Origin: Schistosoma haematobium
Lineage: Eukaryota; Platyhelminthes; Trematoda; Strigeidida; Schistosomatidae
NCBI RefSeq assembly: GCF_000699445.3
Contig: NC_067201.1
Coordinates: 25,249,033-25,313,032, forward strand
Length of the DNA stretch: 64,000 nt
Direction: 5' to 3'
Within the stretch, counting starts at the first letter, position 1. Each line of letters begins with the position of its first letter. The position numbers and the translations under genes were made by a program. The notes beneath the pieces are model-generated. The model was not told the origin of the DNA, ran no database searches, and saw only the letters and a program-made list of their open reading frames with translations. Below, in pieces: positions 1-13,400 of the stretch.

Positions 1-2574
1 TAATATTAAATGGCATTAATAAGTGTTGAATAACCAGTATTCAGTACAAGTTAATCATACAAATGTTCGAGGAAATTAGATTATTTCACCGAAAAACTGA
101 AAGATAAAATTTGTAATCATTGTGTCGAATGTTGAAATAGACCAGGCAATTCAGCACATCTTTTTTGAATACGTAATTACAAACTGCTAAGGAAACAGGA
201 ATTGGTGGAATGTTGGTTCATCGTAATGAATTTATTACACGCTGTTATCGTAAATAAGTACTATTTTTAATACATAAATTATTGCATACACACTGGTCAA
301 TGAAAGTTACGTGTGGGGATGCAAAGATTCTTTTACGATTGACCTAATCGTTCACAGCTGACAATAGTAGGTTCTACTCACACTTCGCCAATGTGAAGAC
401 TTGTACGTCTTTCATATAGACAATTTTCGCATCCAAGTTTCGGAAATTTTAAAGAAAACAAATCATAAACTAGTCTGTTTTACATTGTCGGTCAATCACC
501 TGATGGTTGAAATATCAATGGTTTCAGTTTGTAACCTTGTTCAATACAATAGCATTTGAAAGCGATTTGAATTCTCTCGCAAATAAATTACATTTGAGCT
601 GATTACCTAACATGTTTATTTCCTGCTTATTTCTTCCACCTGAAAATCAACCCTTCAAACATAAATCAAGTAATTTTCACCGACTTCTTTCCTTCGGTCT
701 TGTCAATTGTAATTCACATGAAATTAAAATGATTAACTAGAACCACTTCGCTTTAGGAACAAACGTGTTATCAAATGTCAGATTATGAGAATAATCAGTG
801 GTGTGAAGGTGACTGCCATCGAGTCCGATGGTCAAGCATAGCAAATTGATGACGGCGAATGAAATTCCAAAGAATAATTTGACCATTTAAGAAAACCGGA
901 ACGGTGATTTGGATGCGTAGTAATTGTCTTATTTGGAAACAAAAATGAACAAAATACACAACAACGACGTTACATTTATGGTTGGGGTTACTTTACTCAA
1001 AGGAGAACATTAATACTTAAACATAGAAAAAGAGTTTACGACTGTCATTGCCTTCATTTGTTGTAGTTTGACGAATGAACAACATTCATCACTGAAGATA
1101 ACCTTGGATATTCGTTTATCAGTATTATATTTTCATTCTCATTCGTTTGCTGAAATTTTACCACTCATTTTTATGGACTACAGTGAACAGCTTGATGAAG
1201 CGGTGCAGGTATTATGATGTAATATGAAATGGATGGCTGGACTCAAGTCAGCGTGATGAATGCCAAATCTTAATTCGTGTTATTTTGATTAGTATTCATT
1301 ACAGATACATAGTGTTCTATTGTAAAATAGAATTTAATTTAATAAAACATTAATTGCAATAATAATCGAAGGATATTTGTGAAGTCTGTTGAGATTATCA
1401 CAATTAACATTTTATATCTACATCAGCAAATGCTATCACCACCTCTTCTAGATGTGATTACAAAATTTTATGTCATCTAACTGTTGCTCATATTCCCTAT
1501 GAGCTAATCAAATAACAAGACTTGGTGCTAGGTTTGAAGCTATCACGAGTTCACTTAATCTGTGAACGAGAAACAAGACTCGGTGCCCAAAGACCAGTAA
1601 GCTAGCTATTGATGCGTCCCAGCCCCGCTAACTAGAGGGAGAAGTCCAAGCTTGGAATGGGAAGTATATTCTGCAAAACAGCAAGAAACAAGCGACAACA
1701 ACAAACATAATTCAAAACGTATATATACAGTGCAAAACCGTCCTTGGGGAGAGTTGCCAAATAGCATACTAAAAAACACAACGGACCAATAGCATTTAAG
1801 ATATTTCAAATGGGAAATACGACATGAAGGTGACAAGAGCACCTTTGGCGCGAAAACAAAAAAATTCAAGTTTTCTAAATAAAATTACAAAATTAGGTCC
1901 TTTACCAAATGCGTTCTGGGGATCTAACGTCCCCGAAACTTGGGTACATAATCCTGCTTCGCTGAGATATACTTAATTGAATTAAATTTACAAGGATCCG
2001 ACAGGTATACAAACACGAAATAGGTAAACCAATCTATGAATGGTTTAAATGAAGGGAACAAAAATATTTAAATATTTCAGTATTTGAAGTTACATATAAG
2101 TTATTTAGACAGTAAGTTACTTATTATTGAAATGCTTCATCAGAAGTGTCGAGATATTTGGCAACAAAAGAGATTTCCTCTATGGACTAGTAAAGAATGG
2201 GACGATTGAAATTACGGGAAGGAAAGTTAAAATGAGATTGAATTACTCATTATGACTTTTTCATTATCATTCCAGTTTTGTGCTAATGTGGTATGGCAAC
2301 TTGAACCGCTACATATATATGCGTGGTCCTACGATGTAGCTAACTGATGTTTTTTAATTCAATTTGATGACTACCCAATGCGATTTCTGTTTCTGTTTCC
2401 CATTGTGGTATTTTGTTCTGTATAACATACCATATTCCTGTACTAAGTTAACACGAACTATACTCATCATGACATTTAGAATGTGATTTATTACCGTAAG
2501 TATTTTTCATATATGTGAACTTACCCTAATTATTAATCATGTGTGTGCAAATCAATACCCAAACCAGTTCACTT
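1..2574 (+). repeat. Outer part of duplicated unit (A-outer)
   Basis: Non-coding DNA that aligns in the same orientation with about 51800-53150 and 54400-54585. The first 230 bases match 51815-52015 with many substitutions, and 2041-2100 match 53101-53160. Part of it (about 2130-2570) also matches 33400-33970 in reverse. The short open frame at 1606-1869 has no supporting motif. No gene is supported here. Confidence 0.7.
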
Positions 2575-3158
2575 CTCCAATCAGATTCATTTTGGCAATT
2601 AGGCTAATTAAACGTCTTTCTCAAAAAAACGAGTTTATGATGTTATGAGGTAACAGTGAACTTGCCGAGTAAATTTCCATCGTGCAATTTTATCTACCAC
2701 AATTTCGTATCACTGAAGTCAAGGAAAGATTCCGAAATCCTTAGGTTCAACTAAATAACGTATGTTACCTTTATTTTCTTGTCATTATATTTCAGTAGGC
2801 CACAGAAAGAAGTCTGTTATTGTTGCAAAATCTTTACTTTAAAAAATTTTTAAAAGTGAAATGATGCTGTGTTCTTAGTTGTCATTTTGGTGAATGTTGG
2901 GTCAAACAATGAATAGTTATTCTGTATATTCAACGCCTTCCATACGCCTAAATACAATGAAAAATAATGTAAATTAACTCGATTATGTTTATAAACATTG
3001 GAAAAGTGTGATTCAGTGGAGAATAAGGGGTTTGTTAAAACCTGTTTGTATAAGATGCCTCAATTTTCATGAAAGTACACATAAAGAATTGGGTCTAAAT
3101 TTTTGTTCGGAGACTGGAATTTAATTACACAGTCACATTAGGCTGTCAGTAAAACTAT

Positions 3159-6100
3159 TTAACTATAATATCTGAAACCAACGTAATAGTGAGAGAACCA
3201 ACTTTCCAGTCTGTTGAAATTATGCAGTAGTCTGAACAACATTTCGAAAGTATTCTTATTCCAGCCCCCTAGAAATCCTATTAGATATATGTATCCCAGA
3301 GCTTCAACACTGAACAATTTGAAATTTCCACGTAAGATTTGCAAATTGCACTAAAATCAAGCTGGAACTACACTCAGGAAGGAAAGAACTATCCATTTGA
3401 GTATAAGAAAGACTAGGTGAGATTTTTAAATAATATCATAGACGTTTATCGGTTAACTCTAGTTTATCATTTCATATATTTCTAAGATTTCGGTCATTAG
3501 AATTCGTCAGTTTTGGGGACATATTTAGGGAAATTTATACAATATCTTGTTTTCCAGTCCTAAAACTTGTGATTACGGTTTGAATACTGAAACATGATTA
3601 ACAGCTATTGAATATGCTCAAATTAAACCTGAGATCAATTTGTTTGTTAGTTGGAGCAAAATCATGAAGAGTGTCAAGAGTCATTAAAATGTAAGCAACT
3701 TACCATCACCTAGTGATGAATAAAATGTTGTAAAAGAACGATTTTAGATGATTTGCATCAAAAGTAGAAAATGTTCAACCAAATGAATTCAACGATTAAG
3801 CTTGATAAGGCACATTTCTTAACGATGAAGTATCTTTGAAATTTGCAAGGAATTTATTCTCATATGAAATTTTCGTAGATTTTTACACCACGGATGATGT
3901 TCTCACACGTGCTGTTGTACTTATTTGGTGACTGAATATAAAAGTTACTGAGGGAAAATTAAACATAAATCATAATTTCTTATCCATTCATGTATTCATA
4001 TATCATTGTAAAGGTGTCTATGAGCATCTCAACAAAATGTCAAAACAACATGAAATTCAATTTACCTTATTTGGATCACTTTTCTATAATAGAAATATAC
4101 ATTACAAAAGTAGATATTCATCAAAATCAATTAGAAGTGTAAATTACGTTCAAGTGAATCCAGAAGAACCTTAGAATCTCTTCAAATGATGAAATTCATG
4201 AAATATGGAGAATCAATATAACTGTACTCTTAAATATTAGATTTCGCTTAAGGCTCTAATTATAAAACTGATCTGCTCTTCACTTTATTGATAACGTTGA
4301 TTTTGGATAAGAAGTCAACGACTCCATGTTTACTGTTTGTCTGTATTTGGATTATTTTTCATCAACGTATTTCTTGTATTATTATCTTGGATTTTGAGTT
4401 GTAGTCGATTATTTTTTATTAAGATTAATGTCTCCTTAAAGTTCAAACTTATACTAGAAGTTTCGATTTCAATCATCAGTAATAAGAACCTGCCGATGTT
4501 TTGTAAAACCACATTATCTGAACATATGATACTGCTGATTGTAAGATTGACCAGTCTAATCAGAATTTAAGTATGTACTAGATGGAATACTGAAGCAAAA
4601 TTAGGTGTTCAATAAAAGTGATGTGTACCAGGAACGTGATCATGAAAGGTGATACGTGTGAGGCTGCAGTACTTAACACAGAATATTAAACAGATAAAAT
4701 TTTTCAATATGAGAAATTATTTATCTCGACAAATTGATATAAATTATCGTTCGAAACAATGAAAAACAAGATTGATCGTATGAAATGACAGAGAACGTAC
4801 CTCTTTCGCTTGATCTACTGATGCATTATACTGAACAGGAAATAAATTAAATTTAAACGAGACATTACGTAACTTAAATATGAATGTTCGTCCGAATTCG
4901 AACTAACACATTCAAAATAGTTGGTCTCTGAGTTCATATTTGCAAAACATTCAATGAATGAACATTTAAATCAGGAGTCTGATTTAAGCTTCTTCAATGG
5001 AAATAATCAAGTATCTTGACAATCGGATATAAATTAAAAGTCTGGACGGTTTGTCTAGCACATGGATAATTTATGAACTATTTATTCATGATAGATGATA
5101 TTGTTCCTCACTCATTTCCCTTGAAAACGCTTAAATCACACGATCGAGTGAAGTGTTTTCCTAATTGAGATTCTCACAATTACAATTTTCTCCATTATAA
5201 GTTACATGTTTTCTCCAATTTATTTGAATAAAACACCCAATTAGCCGTTTTGTATTCAGTGTTGATTAAATTCACCTAAACCGTGTCTGACGGCATTTCG
5301 ATTGAATGACATCTAGTCGTTTAATAAATTGATTAATGATAAGGGGTTGAAATCAATTCTGAAATGTACTAAGAAGCAAATGAGTAAAATGAATGTTTTA
5401 CAATGGTAATGAAATATTGTGTTCTTGTATTTCAGAGTTTTCTGTACTAAAGCATTTCATGATTTAAATTAACACAATAAAATTCTACTATACAAACTTA
5501 CCACTTGTTCAAACAGCCTTTGACTAAAATAAATAGTAAACGTTGTTGAAAATAAAATTGCAGTCATAGTGACCATTCATTCATGAAGTGACTAAACAAT
5601 CCAAAATAAATCACACCATTCACGCTCAACGGTATTATTCGAGCTTATTTTGGTAATTTAATGTTTTATACAAACTTGTAAGTTATTAAAACCTGAACGC
5701 GATAAAGGGTTTTCAATGTTTACAGATTATGTTATGCCAGGTATTTCGTCCTATTATCAAATGTGGTATTGCAAACTGAGTTTGACCAGTTCACATTTAC
5801 ATATGAAATCTTTGTATAGGTGATTCAGCAATAGATATAACCGTAAGCTATTAATGTTTCACATGGTAAATGTTTATCCAATTATTGACGCTAATACACT
5901 TGTATCTGCATATAATAGTCATTGTACAAGGAACCACTATTAGAACATCAAAATACTTACGGTCCTGCCACAGACAATTGTCTAACAAAATAATAATTAT
6001 ATTTGTTAATTGAGAAATAAATTATGAATTGAATTTGATGGCAGATACAAAAGGTGAACTCAAAAACAAGATACTAAATTCCTCAGTCATGTATGATTGC

Positions 6101-7681
6101 GAATATTAGTGTAATTCGAAAGCTGATGTTTGGTCTGAAATGGATAACTGAAGGAAATTTTGTGACAAATCCACAACTCATGATGAGTAATTTTAAAGAA
6201 ACTCTGTAACATTCGAGTGTAGGTAACAGTAAAAGAAGTGACATAATTTTCCAACATTCTATTCCTCTAATATTAGTTCTCCCTTTCTAATATGGAGAAC
6301 TCATTTACCCATCTTTAAATGGGAGTTGATCATTAACTAAGCATTTATGGTACATTTATGGTTCAACACTGATCCCAGAAACAATTATGTGACAAAGTCA
6401 TGAACAATCAGTCACAGCTGAACATTTGTACAGAAATTGTAGGATGATTCAGACGAATGGCACTGACAATTTACACAACTGATGGAAAACAATATTAGAC
6501 GAATGGATTTCGAAATAACTTTCAAGTCAAACATCCAATCAAATTTTGTACAACTACCTCACATTAGGCCGAAACATACTCCAACTATCTTATAATAAAT
6601 AATACATTTTGTCTGACATTTTAGTACAAATAGATGTTTTCGTATTGCATGATGAAATGTAGATCGGACTAGATATAGTCTATTCCTAATTTGATGGTAC
6701 CGGTGATATTTCATTTCAGTGGATATTTTCAGATGTATTTTCTACATACTTTATCACGCACACAATACGTGAATGAGTTAGTTTACCGGTGTAGTTTTAA
6801 ATACTAAGGTGAGCCATTTTGTGGATGACCTCCTGAGGTTAATCATAATTGCTGAAATGAAAGTAATGTCTTCTTATCTCTTCATTGAAACATTGACGAT
6901 GATTGTACTTTGTAATTTCTCTATTGGAAAACAAATTACAGCTTCATTCTGCGACTAATTTTGTGAGAATATGTGAGTGAATTTATTACAGATTACACGT
7001 AGTTGCATATAACCCAACAAACAAGAACAAATTTGAGCTTAAAATTAATACGCACATAAATGGTAGTTATTTCGGAAATCAACTGACATGAACTACTTAC
7101 CCATGAACCTCTAAAAATAATTTGTAGATTAATGATTGAAGATGGTTTATTCAACCTTTATTATGGTGGAACTGTTAACCTCACATTCTATAGCTATTCA
7201 TATTATACTAATACAAATACGTTATATTCTACTAATATTTGCATATTTGTGGCTGATTTTCACTTTTACTGTACACTATAGATGTGACAAAATATATGTT
7301 GTTCGATTGTGGTTCTATATTCTCATGAAGGGAAAGTAATATATTCATGAGAATCGACATACGACGTGGGTAGTTGGTAAAGAAATCCTGACATAGTGAA
7401 CAGTTTCATCACTGAAATGTTTCTTCAATTAAGTTAACATCAAACTTATCAAGATCAACCTGTTTACATTTTGTAATAATAAAAAGGAATTTTTCAGAGC
7501 TAATTCGAAATTATTCATGTTCACTTCATTATTTCTTTCTCTATCTAATATTACTAGTAATTCAGTACGTTCGTTTGCCAAAAGAACGAGACAACTAGTT
7601 ACTATCAGTCTGAGACTTACCCACATATGAATTTTGCAAAAATGAACAAAGAACTATCATCAATGCAATGAACAGAAACAT
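3159..7681 (-). CDS. Micro-exon gene, left-arm copy (8 exons, secreted protein)
   Basis: Mirror copy of the right-arm gene. Minus-strand exons are E1 7621-7681, E2 7101-7110, E3 5961-5981, E4 5502-5523, E5 4801-4830, E6 4066-4083, E7 3704-3709 and E8 3159-3350 (61, 10, 21, 22, 30, 18, 6 and 192 nt). Every internal junction is AG/GT, with GTAAGT at E1-E4 and E7, GTACGT at E5 and GTAAAT at E6. E1 encodes a signal peptide with hydrophobic core FLFIALMIVLCSFL. The joined frame is open for 119 codons. The exon lengths and signal-peptide first exon are typical of schistosome MEGs, which encode small secreted proteins; the specific family is not recognised. The only differences noticed from the right copy lie outside the exons, including one extra A just before the ATG. 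Expression is unknown. Confidence 0.82.
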
Positions 7682-8097
7682 TTTTTGTAGAAATTAAAGT
7701 AGTTAGAATAACTGTGTTTATATACACTGTTAAAAGTCAGATTTAGTTAGCGATAGCACGTATACTGTGAATCTTGTGACAAACTAAACGTCTCATTTTA
7801 GTAAGCTTTCTTCATAATTTAATCTCACACAATGCTTTGATTGACAGATACCATTGAGAGTACAGTGATGTTGTACTCTCATATTTGAATAAAACAGATA
7901 TTCACCTCTGCAATATGTTGACAATAGACTATGAGTACTGAGTTTTGTCAAAACACACCTAAATTTATTATTTCATGAATGATTTCACTTCAGATACTGT
8001 CATCCATGTTACCCATACAATCATTTAAATTCTGAATCATATTTTCATAAATCCACATTCCACACGTTTATCAAAAATCATAATAATGATATAATTC

Positions 8098-8262
8098 TCA
8101 ATGTTTAAGCGTTCACGCGCCAGACTAATAATCCAGTGGTTCGAGTCTCGCTGGAAACAGGATCGTGGATGCGTACTGCTGAGGAGTCCCATATTAAGAG
8201 GAAATGGCCGTCCAGTGCTTCCAGGTTTACCATGGTGATCTAGCTCCAATTCACTCATGTTT
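8098..8262 (+). repeat. tRNA-headed SINE, family B, with hammerhead-like motif
   Basis: Contains a B-box-like GGTTCGAGTCT near 8133, a hammerhead-type core CTGAGGA (8181-8187), GAAA, and a palindromic stem III region ending in GTC. Stem I can form 6 bp (GTACTG with CAGTGC). Stem II is weakened by AAGAG replacing GGAY, so cleavage is doubtful. The 3' end reads CCATGGTGATCTAGCTCC, shared by other family B copies. The mirror copy is at 15516-15680. Confidence 0.75.
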
Positions 8263-8435
8263 CGTCAATTTTTGTTATTGTTTACAAATAAAATTGACTG
8301 ATCACCATTGAAAATAGAGTGGTCGATAAAATCACTGAATTAGCCGTTATATGAATTATTGTATAAATTTTAGTTGAAAATATTTTGATATACCTCTATA
8401 GACGAAATCTTATAAATGATAGTGCTTTATTGATT

Positions 8436-8645
8436 CTGTGGTGTGCTATTGATGTCTACAGATATAAGTAGTATGTATCATCAATCGGAAGCGAAACGCC
8501 TGGTGGCAGAACGTCAAAAAGATTGAAGACAAGTGAAGGAGAACAGAGAATGACTGGAATGAAAATGAAGGAACAATGAAGTCTGAGACGATTGATTGGA
8601 ATTTTGCAACTAAAGTATTTACTGTGTGGATCTCAGATTTTACTT
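8436..8645 (+). repeat. Dispersed repeat R
   Basis: The segment around GTATGTATCATCAATCGG through TTGCAACTAAAGTATTTACTG recurs at 15135-15341 (arm mirror), about 32040-32240 (same strand), about 9940-10060 (partial) and about 14460-14600 (reverse, partial). Probably a piece of a common schistosome retroelement, family not identified. Confidence 0.6.
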
Positions 8646-9119
8646 AGACGTTCGATAAATGACTACAGATAAATGAAAAAACCTAGTCCCGTACATACGT
8701 GATTAATATAGTTAATATTTCCTTAAATATCAGTATCATGTACCTTGTCTTTCAATCTACTTTATTTAGGTCTAGTGATGACTATCGGTATCTCATTCAG
8801 AGCATAATAATACTGATTGTTAAATCTGTAAACCCTTCAAACTATTATGTTATCATTGAGTAAAACTTCACCATGTTAGATTTATCAACATTTAAATATT
8901 TTAATCATGTGATGATATATCCTTTGATATGCGTGTGATAATAGTTGTAAGAATTGTATTTGAGAGATAATCGCTTATCCAAACACGTCCAAATGTTGCT
9001 GGTGAGTAGCGTAAGATAATGAAGCGTGATACGTGAATTAAGCTATATGGACAGTAGGCAAAGTTTACGCTTCTGTTCACTTTAAAATGACATTACAATA
9101 TACTATCCAGTTATTCACT

Positions 9120-9950
9120 AAAGTGCCTTCACGTTCTCTACACAGCCACTGAGTGTCAGAATCGTTGTTCCAGAAACAACACACCTAACGTTTTAAAACA
9201 ATTCCACAGCTGCCATCCCGAAGTTAATACAGTGAAATCGTTTGAAAGAATCTATGCTTACTGGCAAACAAAGTTTCAAGATATCAAAACTATGTGACAA
9301 GTATTTTCACAATGCCTACAGTCAACCAAAAATCCAGGGAAATATGAACCACAGCAATATAAAAAGCTTAATAGTCCCTGCGTAACGCTGCACGCAGATT
9401 TCGCCGGCAGAGTTCGCGGAAGAATGTTTTTGTCGTGGAGGACGCACTCACGAAATTTCCATTTATCTATGCCATGGTAAATTCCACAGCCAGTGAACAA
9501 ACCAGCAAGTCATTTGAACCGCTTAGCTGATCTGTTATTCAGGAAACCTTTGTGTTCGTAAACGCTTCTTGATTCTCTACAGAATCATTCAAGTTCTTCT
9601 GCAGCAATAATAGAATTACACATTTACGCTCTCCATTTTATCACTCTCAATCAAGTGGACAGGAGGAGCGTTTTGTTGACATATTTAAAAGAGCATTAGT
9701 GAAGTGGGGAACGAAAAGATAAATCAGGTAGTCACGAAATTCTTAACGGCTTACAGAACTACATTTAATCCTATCGTTCTAGATGAGAAATTCCCAGCTA
9801 AATTTATGAAAGAAAGAATTGCTAGGACTATATTCAGAGTCGTGTTGCCACATAAACCATCGGATGAATGCAAACAAAATCAGAAAATCTCAAGTTTTAA
9901 TGTGAGTGATAAGGTGATTATCAAATCATAATTAGTATATAATGCGAGTC
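9120..9950 (+). pseudogene. Ty3/gypsy pol relic: H2C2 finger plus integrase
   Basis: Starts after about 28 bases of SINE family A sequence. Reading across frames gives an H2C2-like zinc finger (FHS.HP...YAYW near 9203-9275), then an integrase core beginning HADFAG near 9390, then the integrase C-terminal part in an open stretch (9704-9931) with TAYRTTFNPIV and the terminal VSDKVIIKS. Stops and frameshifts occur throughout. The closest relatives in the window are 34050-34810 and 59713-60015. Integrase inserts retroelement DNA into the host; this copy cannot encode it. Confidence 0.8.
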
Positions 9951-10274
9951 AGATATAGAATGTCTGGGAACAGGAGAATAAGAAGATCAAGGAGGGAAGA
10001 AGAGGAATAACGAAGTCTGAGAGAATTAATGAACATTTTGCAAATGAAGTATTGGAGTATGGTTTTTCTATTTTATCATGTAACACTGTAATTTCGTGCT
10101 AAATATAATCGGCTGTCCTCACCTGTGTTCTTCTTCACTACATTTGGTGTCGCTGCCAGCCATTGGGTGGGGGTAGGGTGCTGCGCAGTGTATGCCATTG
10201 TGTGTCTGGAATGGAGGTCCTAGTTGGGATGTTTTAATTGAATGCATTCGTTAATAAATATAGTTTAAATGGTT
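9951..10274. other. Repeat R fragment and GC-richer tract
   Basis: Bases 9951-10060 are a diverged piece of repeat R. Bases 10110-10250 are unusually G-rich for the window and are followed by an AATAAA at about 10254. No coding evidence. Confidence 0.4.
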
Positions 10275-10505
10275 AAGATCATGAGTCAGTTGAAGCTAGA
10301 CCACCATGGAAAACCTGGAAGCACTGGACGTCCGTTCCATCCTATTTTGTGACTTTTCAGCAATGCGCATCCACCACATCGCCCCGTGCCGGCTCAGTGG
10401 TTTAGTGGTTAGGCGCTCGCACGCGAGACCAGTAGGTTCTGGGTTGGGATCTCGCAGGGGCGAGGCCATGGATGCGCAGAATAGAATGAAACGGTCGTTC
10501 ATCAA
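10275..10505 (+). repeat. Two SINE family B pieces joined head to head
   Basis: Bases 10275-10382 are the 3' half of the SINE on the minus strand, with a hammerhead-like core mutated to CTGAAAA and GGAA. Bases 10385-10505 are a plus-strand tRNA-like head (GGCTCAGTGGTTTAG, GGTTCTGGG) running into ATGGATGCGCA and then ATGAAACGGTCGTTC. The first half of the hammerhead core is deleted there. The overlapping short ORFs at this place are by-products of this palindromic structure. Confidence 0.75.
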
Positions 10506-10723
10506 TGTCATGAAAATTATTCCAATAACATCGTTCCTCAGAATAGCAAATGATAATACAGAAAACCACATTCAACAACTCAATTTTGTAATCAGGACGT
10601 TTCATGAATAAATAAGGCGATAGAATTGCTGTGAAAACTAAGAAGTAAACTACTGTTCTTTCATCATTATATAAATGTCAGACAGAATTTAAGTGAACAA
10701 AACTACGCAAATTTTTGTAAGCA

Positions 10724-10930
10724 ATCATGAATAGTGACTAGCAGTGGAATCCAGGACGCACGTTCCGTCCTATTTGGGACTCGTCAGTTAGATGTACCTA
10801 TATCTCAGAGTTGCTGTGCACTCATTGCTTACAAAATGCTTGTATGCACATATGCCAATAACAGACTGATCAATTGAAGTCTCAAACCTCAATAAGAAAA
10901 TACAAGTCAAACAATACCAAATGAATTTAA
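10724..10930 (-). repeat. Sm-alpha-like SINE (family A) with broken hammerhead
   Basis: On the minus strand it has CTGACGAGTCC, loop CAAATA, GGAC, then GGAA instead of GAAA, and stem III ACGTGCGT followed by C. The A-to-G change in the conserved GAAA should abolish cleavage. The tRNA-like head is largely missing and an upstream family A segment lies at 10855-10920. Confidence 0.75.
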
Positions 10931-11069
10931 AATTATGCAACGTTGTACATCTACGAACAAATTAGAATCCAACTACAATATCTTTTAATACACAAGCAGA
11001 ATTAGGTTGTGTTAACCGAAAGTATAAAACACATAATTTCAGATTATCGGCCTTGAGAAACATCCATTT

Positions 11070-13400
11070 AATCGCTGAGTTAGACATATCTAGACGTCAT
11101 GCTGGATATAGCTGATACGTTTCACATACAACAGTTGGTTCGCCTAAATATGATCAGTGGATATTGTGAAACTACAGTTTATGTCATGTCATATTTTGAA
11201 TGCCACTGACTTGGACCACTTTTCTTGAACGCAACATGTCCATCCGACCTGACATGCAATAGTTAACGTAGTTAACTTTACTCATTAATTTACTTCAACT
11301 TCATAACATTGTTCAACAAATTATATTGTATCGTTAATATGCCGATATTTCATTGCAGATCACTTTGTATCTGACCTGAATCCCACCGAGAAATATAATT
11401 TTGTCATTAATGAACCTTATGTAATAAACCAACTTTTGTAATAGAAACTGATTGACAATAACATAACGGTTGAGAGATCGTTTCATTGATGACATTTTAA
11501 ATATCACAAAGTGTTTGATAACTTTAATTTTAGTACGTGACTTTGATTAAAATGAATTCTGACTTATGGAGCACATTTATTAATGTTATGGTTTAAGACC
11601 ATATATAGTTGCCAAGGCGCTTATGGACTTTGTGATATATAGAATCAATCAACTGTATATCATTTTCATCTAATAAACATAGATTAAAGAGCAAACCTTT
11701 GTAGTGAGACTTTTGATATAATTACCACTGTCAGTTAGATAATAAAAACAGTGGTATCAGTAAATATTTAGTGGTTCGATGTGTATTATGTTTTCATTTT
11801 ACTTAGTGGAGTATACCCTGGAGTAGTATAATGAGTGAATTATACTATGAACAGTTCTGTCATTGTAATTTATAGCTTGCTATGACTGACGGTCGAAAGA
11901 AACATGCAATATTTGCATTAATTGCAATCGTTCAAAGTGTTTATAACATCGAATGTAAAATAAACCTAAACGTAATATTCAACAGAATTTGCAAACTACT
12001 TGAATAATGTGTGTTAGAGTAATTAATTTTTGGATAAGAAGTTATAGTTTGCAAAATGTTGACAGTGTTGTCGATCGGCACAACACAATGTATGTCAGTA
12101 ATATGTGCTGACAGTTAACCATAAACTCATAATTAGCAATGAATAGAGATAGTGGATTGTGTGTTTCTTATTGAAATGCGACTATAATAGTTTTCTTGTT
12201 ATTTTATTTTGTAAACGTACATTTCTGGATGAAAGATTAAGAGGACACATCTACATATATAAAGAACTTCTAGAATAGACAAACATTGAAAAGAGGTTTG
12301 CACTAAATGTGTAGTTTGGCGTCGAGTCGTGGTTGACTATGATCACCACTACATGAAGACTACGTGCCAGTTAACTGATAAGCTCTCCTGTAAGCCAAAT
12401 ATCAGAAGGCAGTTGATGGCTGTAGTCGAGATGTGTTTGTTGGCAATCTCGTGGTATCGAAAAAATACCGAGTTCGGGCGAAAGGAGAACAAGTGTGGTT
12501 ATTGAGCGTAACCGAATTCCTGCAAGGTCACAATCAAAGGAAGAATATATTTATTTTGGTACAGTTCAACAAACAAGTACGGTAAAACAATCCCTGGTAC
12601 AGTTGGTTATAATAATAATTGTTTCCATTATACCAATCGCGTTCTCTTGATAAAAGTAAGTCACTATAAATGTTTGATGTTTAATGTCACCCTTATATAC
12701 CAAACAAATGGTTATAATTCACTTATATATTTCTGATGCACTCAAATAATAGTATATTTTAGATGGATCGAGTAAGGTATGCTAAAAATAAACAAAAGAA
12801 CTGAACCGATGAACTTGGGAATGTGCATGTTTTAGAACAGATAACTAACGTCATACAGAATATACTGCACACTTTTTTTCACGTAAACATCTTTGAATTT
12901 CACTTGTTTGACAGATAACACTGAGTAATTGTCATTTTTCTTTGTTCTTTCGGAACTCTGGATATGGTCTTAAAACTGCATTGAGGTGTGTTAACAATCT
13001 CGATAGAACTAACTTATTCTATGTTCTATAGGAACTGGATATTCGGGTCACCTGTTTTGAATATCCTTGTTTACCACTATTACTGATACTACAGTACACA
13101 TTGAAGCTTCCTTGTTGTAAATAATACAATAAGCGAGTAGATATAAAATGTGCGGTAATATTTTATCAAAACGCTTCTTCAAGCTTGTGATATTTGAATT
13201 GCTGGTAAATATTGGTAATTATTGTGATTGCCACATTGGAGTGACTGAACATATGCGAAATACCTGCAAAATCAGAAATCAAATGTCTCAATCGGAGTAG
13301 ATGATAAAGAAGGCCATATGAATAATCTTTACTTGAGCTTTGTGGTTTAATTGTTTAATCCGTTAAACTGCCAGCTAAATACGTGTGCATCATCCGATGA
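11070..13400 (+). repeat. Segment X of the duplicated unit
   Basis: Direct diverged copy of 49012-50665 and inverted diverged copy of 22240-23312. For example GCAATGAATAGAGATAG near 12138 recurs at 49762. It contains a 357-bp insertion at 12310-12666 that is absent from 49.93 kb. No gene is recognised. Confidence 0.75.
12310..12666 (+). mobile_element. Probable solo LTR, 357 bp
   Basis: Flanked by TAAATG at 12304-12309 and 12667-12672, and missing from the paralogous place near 49930. Starts TGTAGTTTGGCG and ends GTCACTA. The length, the TG start and the AATAATAATT-rich 3' half suit a solo LTR, but no internal retroelement sequence is present to prove it. Confidence 0.6.

Larger units (their letters stand above)
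2575..9031 (+). repeat. Left arm of 6.46 kb inverted repeat
   Basis: Reverse complement of 14746-21203. Identity is above 99% by eye outside one patch. Spot differences include an A-run of 7 versus 9 near 2623, substitutions near 3001, 3378, 3576 and 6097, and an A-run length change at 7681-7686. The high-identity tract stops abruptly at 2575 and 9031, but lower-identity similarity to the partner flank continues briefly past both ends. The arm contains a full micro-exon gene on the minus strand and a SINE. Confidence 0.95.

Noticed and set aside
10296..10611. Three overlapping ORFs on both strands as genes
   Set aside because: They fall in two head-to-head SINE pieces; the open frames follow from SINE sequence, not from protein motifs.
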